The notes under the pieces are model-generated. The model was not told where the DNA came from and did not search any database. It saw only the letters and a list, made by a program, of their open reading frames with translations. Below are positions 62,357 through 64,000 of a stretch of 64,000 nt of DNA, one piece after another (position 1 is the stretch's first letter; each line of letters starts with the position of its first letter). A program made the position numbers and the translations under genes. The DNA comes from GCA-2737665 sp044344795 (lineage in GTDB: Bacteria > Bacteroidota > Bacteroidia > Palsa-965): positions 1-64,000 of the forward strand of contig JBIJCF010000013.1 in assembly GCA_044344795.1 (NCBI GenBank). The letters run 5' to 3'.

Positions 62357-62872
62357 ATGATCATTACTGACAAGCACGTGGTAGCAGTGAGTTACCATCT
62401 CACAGTACCCGGCGAAAATGGCGGGGAAGACACTATCGAACAAACACGCCCCGAAGATCCTATGGTGTTCCTTTTTGGAGCCGGGATGTTATTACCGGAT
62501 TTTGAAGGAAACCTGCACGGAAAACGTGTTGGTGATGCTTTCGATTTCCGCATCAGCGCAGCAAACGGCTATGGCGAATACATGGCAGACCATATCGTTA
62601 AGTTGCCTATCGAGAATTTTTTGGATGAGGCAGGTAAATTAGATACGGAAATGATTGCTGTCGGCAAGAACGTTCCTATGGTGGATAGCGAAGGCAATCG
62701 CCTTTGGGGTCGCGTTACTGAAATTGGAGTGAACCATGTAGGTATGGACTTTAACCATCCTTTGGCGGGCAAAGAATTGCACTTCGTTGGTGAAGTTGTG
62801 GATGTACGTCCTGCTACACAAGAAGAATTGGATCACGGTCACGTTCACGGACCGGGTGGTCATCACCACTAA
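62357..62872 (+). CDS. slyD: FKBP-type peptidyl-prolyl isomerase
   Basis: The 171-residue protein has the SlyD layout: an FKBP half (MIITDKHVVAVSYHLTVPGE, MVFLFGAGMLLPDFEGNL), an insert-in-flap chaperone domain (residues about 70-130), the closing FKBP strand, and a His-rich tail (HGHVHGPGGHHH) that binds nickel and other metals. SlyD helps folding and supplies nickel to hydrogenases where these exist; none is seen here. A terminator follows directly after the stop. Confidence 0.92.
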   Translation: MIITDKHVVAVSYHLTVPGENGGEDTIEQTRPEDPMVFLFGAGMLLPDFEGNLHGKRVGDAFDFRISAANGYGEYMADHIVKLPIENFLDEAGKLDTEMIAVGKNVPMVDSEGNRLWGRVTEIGVNHVGMDFNHPLAGKELHFVGEVVDVRPATQEELDHGHVHGPGGHHH

Positions 62873-62874
62873 AA

Positions 62875-62907
62875 AGAAAAAGGCTGATCAACGATCAGCC
62901 TTTCTTT
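62875..62907. terminator. Bidirectional terminator
   Basis: GGCTGATC (62882-62889) and GATCAGCC (62893-62900) form a perfect 8 bp stem with loop AAC, with A-rich sequence before and T-rich sequence after. It serves slyD and the convergent gene at 62921. Confidence 0.9.
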
Positions 62908-62920
62908 TTATCTATAGATT

Positions 62921-63190
62921 TTACAAATTCAGAAAATCTTTCCAGTCGCCGAGGTTGGCCATCACTTGAATCTGGCGGTATTTCTCGTGAAATTCTTTAT
63001 CGTTCTGAATGTTGTTCAACTGATCCAAACGGTACTTGTCGAAATTGCGCAACGCCTTTATTTCATCAGCAGATAAAGATTCTCCGCTGTATTCACGGTC
63101 ACGCAAATCATTGATGCTTACAACACCGCCAATTGAAGCTTTGGTGAAATATTGCTTAAGTATGTCGTTACGGAGTGCCATGTTATTCAT
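62921..63190 (-). CDS. Small hypothetical protein
   Basis: An 89-residue helical protein: LRNDILKQYFTKASIGGVVS, INDLRDREYSGESLSADEIK, ALRNFDKYRLDQLNNIQNDK and the end GDWKDFLNL. No signal or membrane helix, and no known domain. The frame is open to 63217; ATG 63190 or 63181 are both possible, and the second also fits the protein-like start. It lies between the slyD terminator and the TPR gene, which is 95 bases or more upstream on the same strand. Confidence 0.65.
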   Translation of the reverse strand: MNNMALRNDILKQYFTKASIGGVVSINDLRDREYSGESLSADEIKALRNFDKYRLDQLNNIQNDKEFHEKYRQIQVMANLGDWKDFLNL

Positions 63191-63285
63191 GCAAATGTAA
63201 CGAGTAATGCTGTGCAAAAGTTACTAATTGTCGTTCGTAATTTTCAACAGAACAATGTTAACGTTGCCTTAACGCCTTACGCAGC

Positions 63286-64000
63286 TTACTTCGGCAACGA
63301 CACTTTACGTTCCAGACCGCTCAAACTATCCTGCAATTTCAGAGCATAGGTTTCATTCGGATTTACTTGTAACACTTTGTTGATCAGCCGTCGTGATTCC
63401 GGATAAAATGCAACTGTTCCCGTATAGTTGCGAGCGAGAATCAAGGTTTTCGTAACATCCGCCGAATCAGCTTTCCAATTGTTCAATGCTAATTCGTTAG
63501 AAGCAGCAGCATTTAGTCCGCCCTGCAGTTGATCTTTCGCGTCAGGGTTAAGCTCAATCGCTTTGATGAATGCTTCTTTCGCAGTTCCAAATTGTCGACT
63601 CATGAAACTGGCTCCGGCGTAATCTGCCCAAGCTCCTTTATCTTGAGGATTCATACGAGCCGCATAGCCTAAATATCGCGCCGCATTGGGATAATCTTGT
63701 TTTTGCGCGTATGCGTTCGCCGTGTTAATATACATCTGCGTATAGTTCAGCAAAATCGGGTTGCGCGGAAATATCGGACTTACTTTTGCCCAAGCTGCAG
63801 CTGACTGATCAAAATCTTTTTTGTGGTAGTACGCTAAGCCCAGATTTAACCAACCGTTAACATAACGCGGATGTAGTGTCGTTGCTTTGGTCAAGTATTG
63901 AATAGCGGTGTCTGCGTATGCATATACTTTCAAGCTGTCTTTGCCTAAAAATTCTACACCACGATCCATGAATCGTGCTCCCGCATTGCCATTACACAAT
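63286..64000 (-). CDS. TPR protein, 5' end outside the window
   Basis: At least 237 residues of the C terminus are present; the gene runs past base 64,000, and the apparent TTG start at 63999 is probably an internal Leu codon. It contains four to five tetratricopeptide repeats (AIQYLTKATTLHPRYVNGWL, GLAYYHKKDFDQSAAAWAKV, YLGYAARMNPQDKGAWADYA, AKEAFIKAIELNPDAKDQLQ). The role cannot be told without the N-terminal part; such tails occur on outer-membrane lipoproteins and on glycosyltransferase-type proteins in Bacteroidota. Confidence 0.7.
   Translation of the reverse strand, partial: LCNGNAGARFMDRGVEFLGKDSLKVYAYADTAIQYLTKATTLHPRYVNGWLNLGLAYYHKKDFDQSAAAWAKVSPIFPRNPILLNYTQMYINTANAYAQKQDYPNAARYLGYAARMNPQDKGAWADYAGASFMSRQFGTAKEAFIKAIELNPDAKDQLQGGLNAAASNELALNNWKADSADVTKTLILARNYTGTVAFYPESRRLINKVLQVNPNETYALKLQDSLSGLERKVSLPK

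Overview
The window looks like a piece of a Bacteroidota (Bacteroidetes) chromosome. The signs are a type IX secretion C-terminal sorting domain on a large secreted repeat protein, many starts preceded by the Bacteroidota -7 promoter element TAnnTTTG, an Arm-type domain of the kind found in Bacteroidota tyrosine recombinases, and many conserved Bacteroidota envelope proteins. Order and genus cannot be fixed from this sequence.

Positions 1 to about 18,300 are an A+T-rich accessory island with every confident gene on the + strand. It is cut into blocks by five about 135-140 bp imperfect inverted repeats (3742, 7569, 14586, 16087, 17262), all in one orientation and each lying downstream of a gene. 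They resemble integron attC sites (AAC...GTT boxes, inner stems, variable loop), although no integrase lies in the window. A second family of four hairpins (3898, 7456, 7893, 14383) has stems of differing sequence but a constant ACA/AGA internal loop. The blocks carry: (1) a protein with an EF-Tu domain II-like barrel, an L7/L12-like segment and a CFI-box C terminus, followed by a coiled-coil protein, a GIY-YIG protein and a small possible winged-helix protein; (2) a C5 cytosine methyltransferase with an N-terminal Arm-type domain plus an MvaI/BcnI-type restriction enzyme; (3) a tight five-gene operon of PLD nuclease with J-like domain, TerY-like vWA protein, PP2C phosphatase, protein kinase with Ig-like repeats, and DUF4407 membrane protein; (4) and (5) two single secreted proteins sharing a DYNFDG-type motif. 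Block 3 resembles a TerY-phosphatase-kinase triad extended by a nuclease and a membrane protein, and is the best candidate for a little-described conflict or stress system.

From 18,350 to the end the window is ordinary chromosome with higher G+C. It begins with haem synthesis genes on the - strand (hemA, a hemC-hemD fusion, hemB). A mixed stretch follows: TPR protein, lone UmuD-like peptidase, semialdehyde dehydrogenase, DUF1761 protein, S66 peptidase, OmpA-family lipoprotein, a decayed gene and a peptide-binding lipoprotein. Next come exonuclease III, a very large outer-membrane-type protein, a ComF-like protein, free-methionine-sulfoxide reductase, an Ig-like lipoprotein, HemW, a GH16-like secreted protein and QueA.

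A - strand polysaccharide operon (49,750 down to 43,742) encodes a Wzz-like protein, an O-antigen ligase-like protein, an FkbM methyltransferase, a GT87-type transferase and a one-haem lipoprotein. The last part holds an MBL hydrolase, an SDR enzyme, a cyclase-family hydrolase, YjbR and DUF502 proteins, the T9SS-exported DUF4397 repeat protein, a sugar isomerase followed by lipB, a serine hydrolase, an omega-amidase beside a methionine-type aminotransferase, SlyD, and a TPR protein cut by the window end. No tRNA, rRNA or CRISPR array was recognised.
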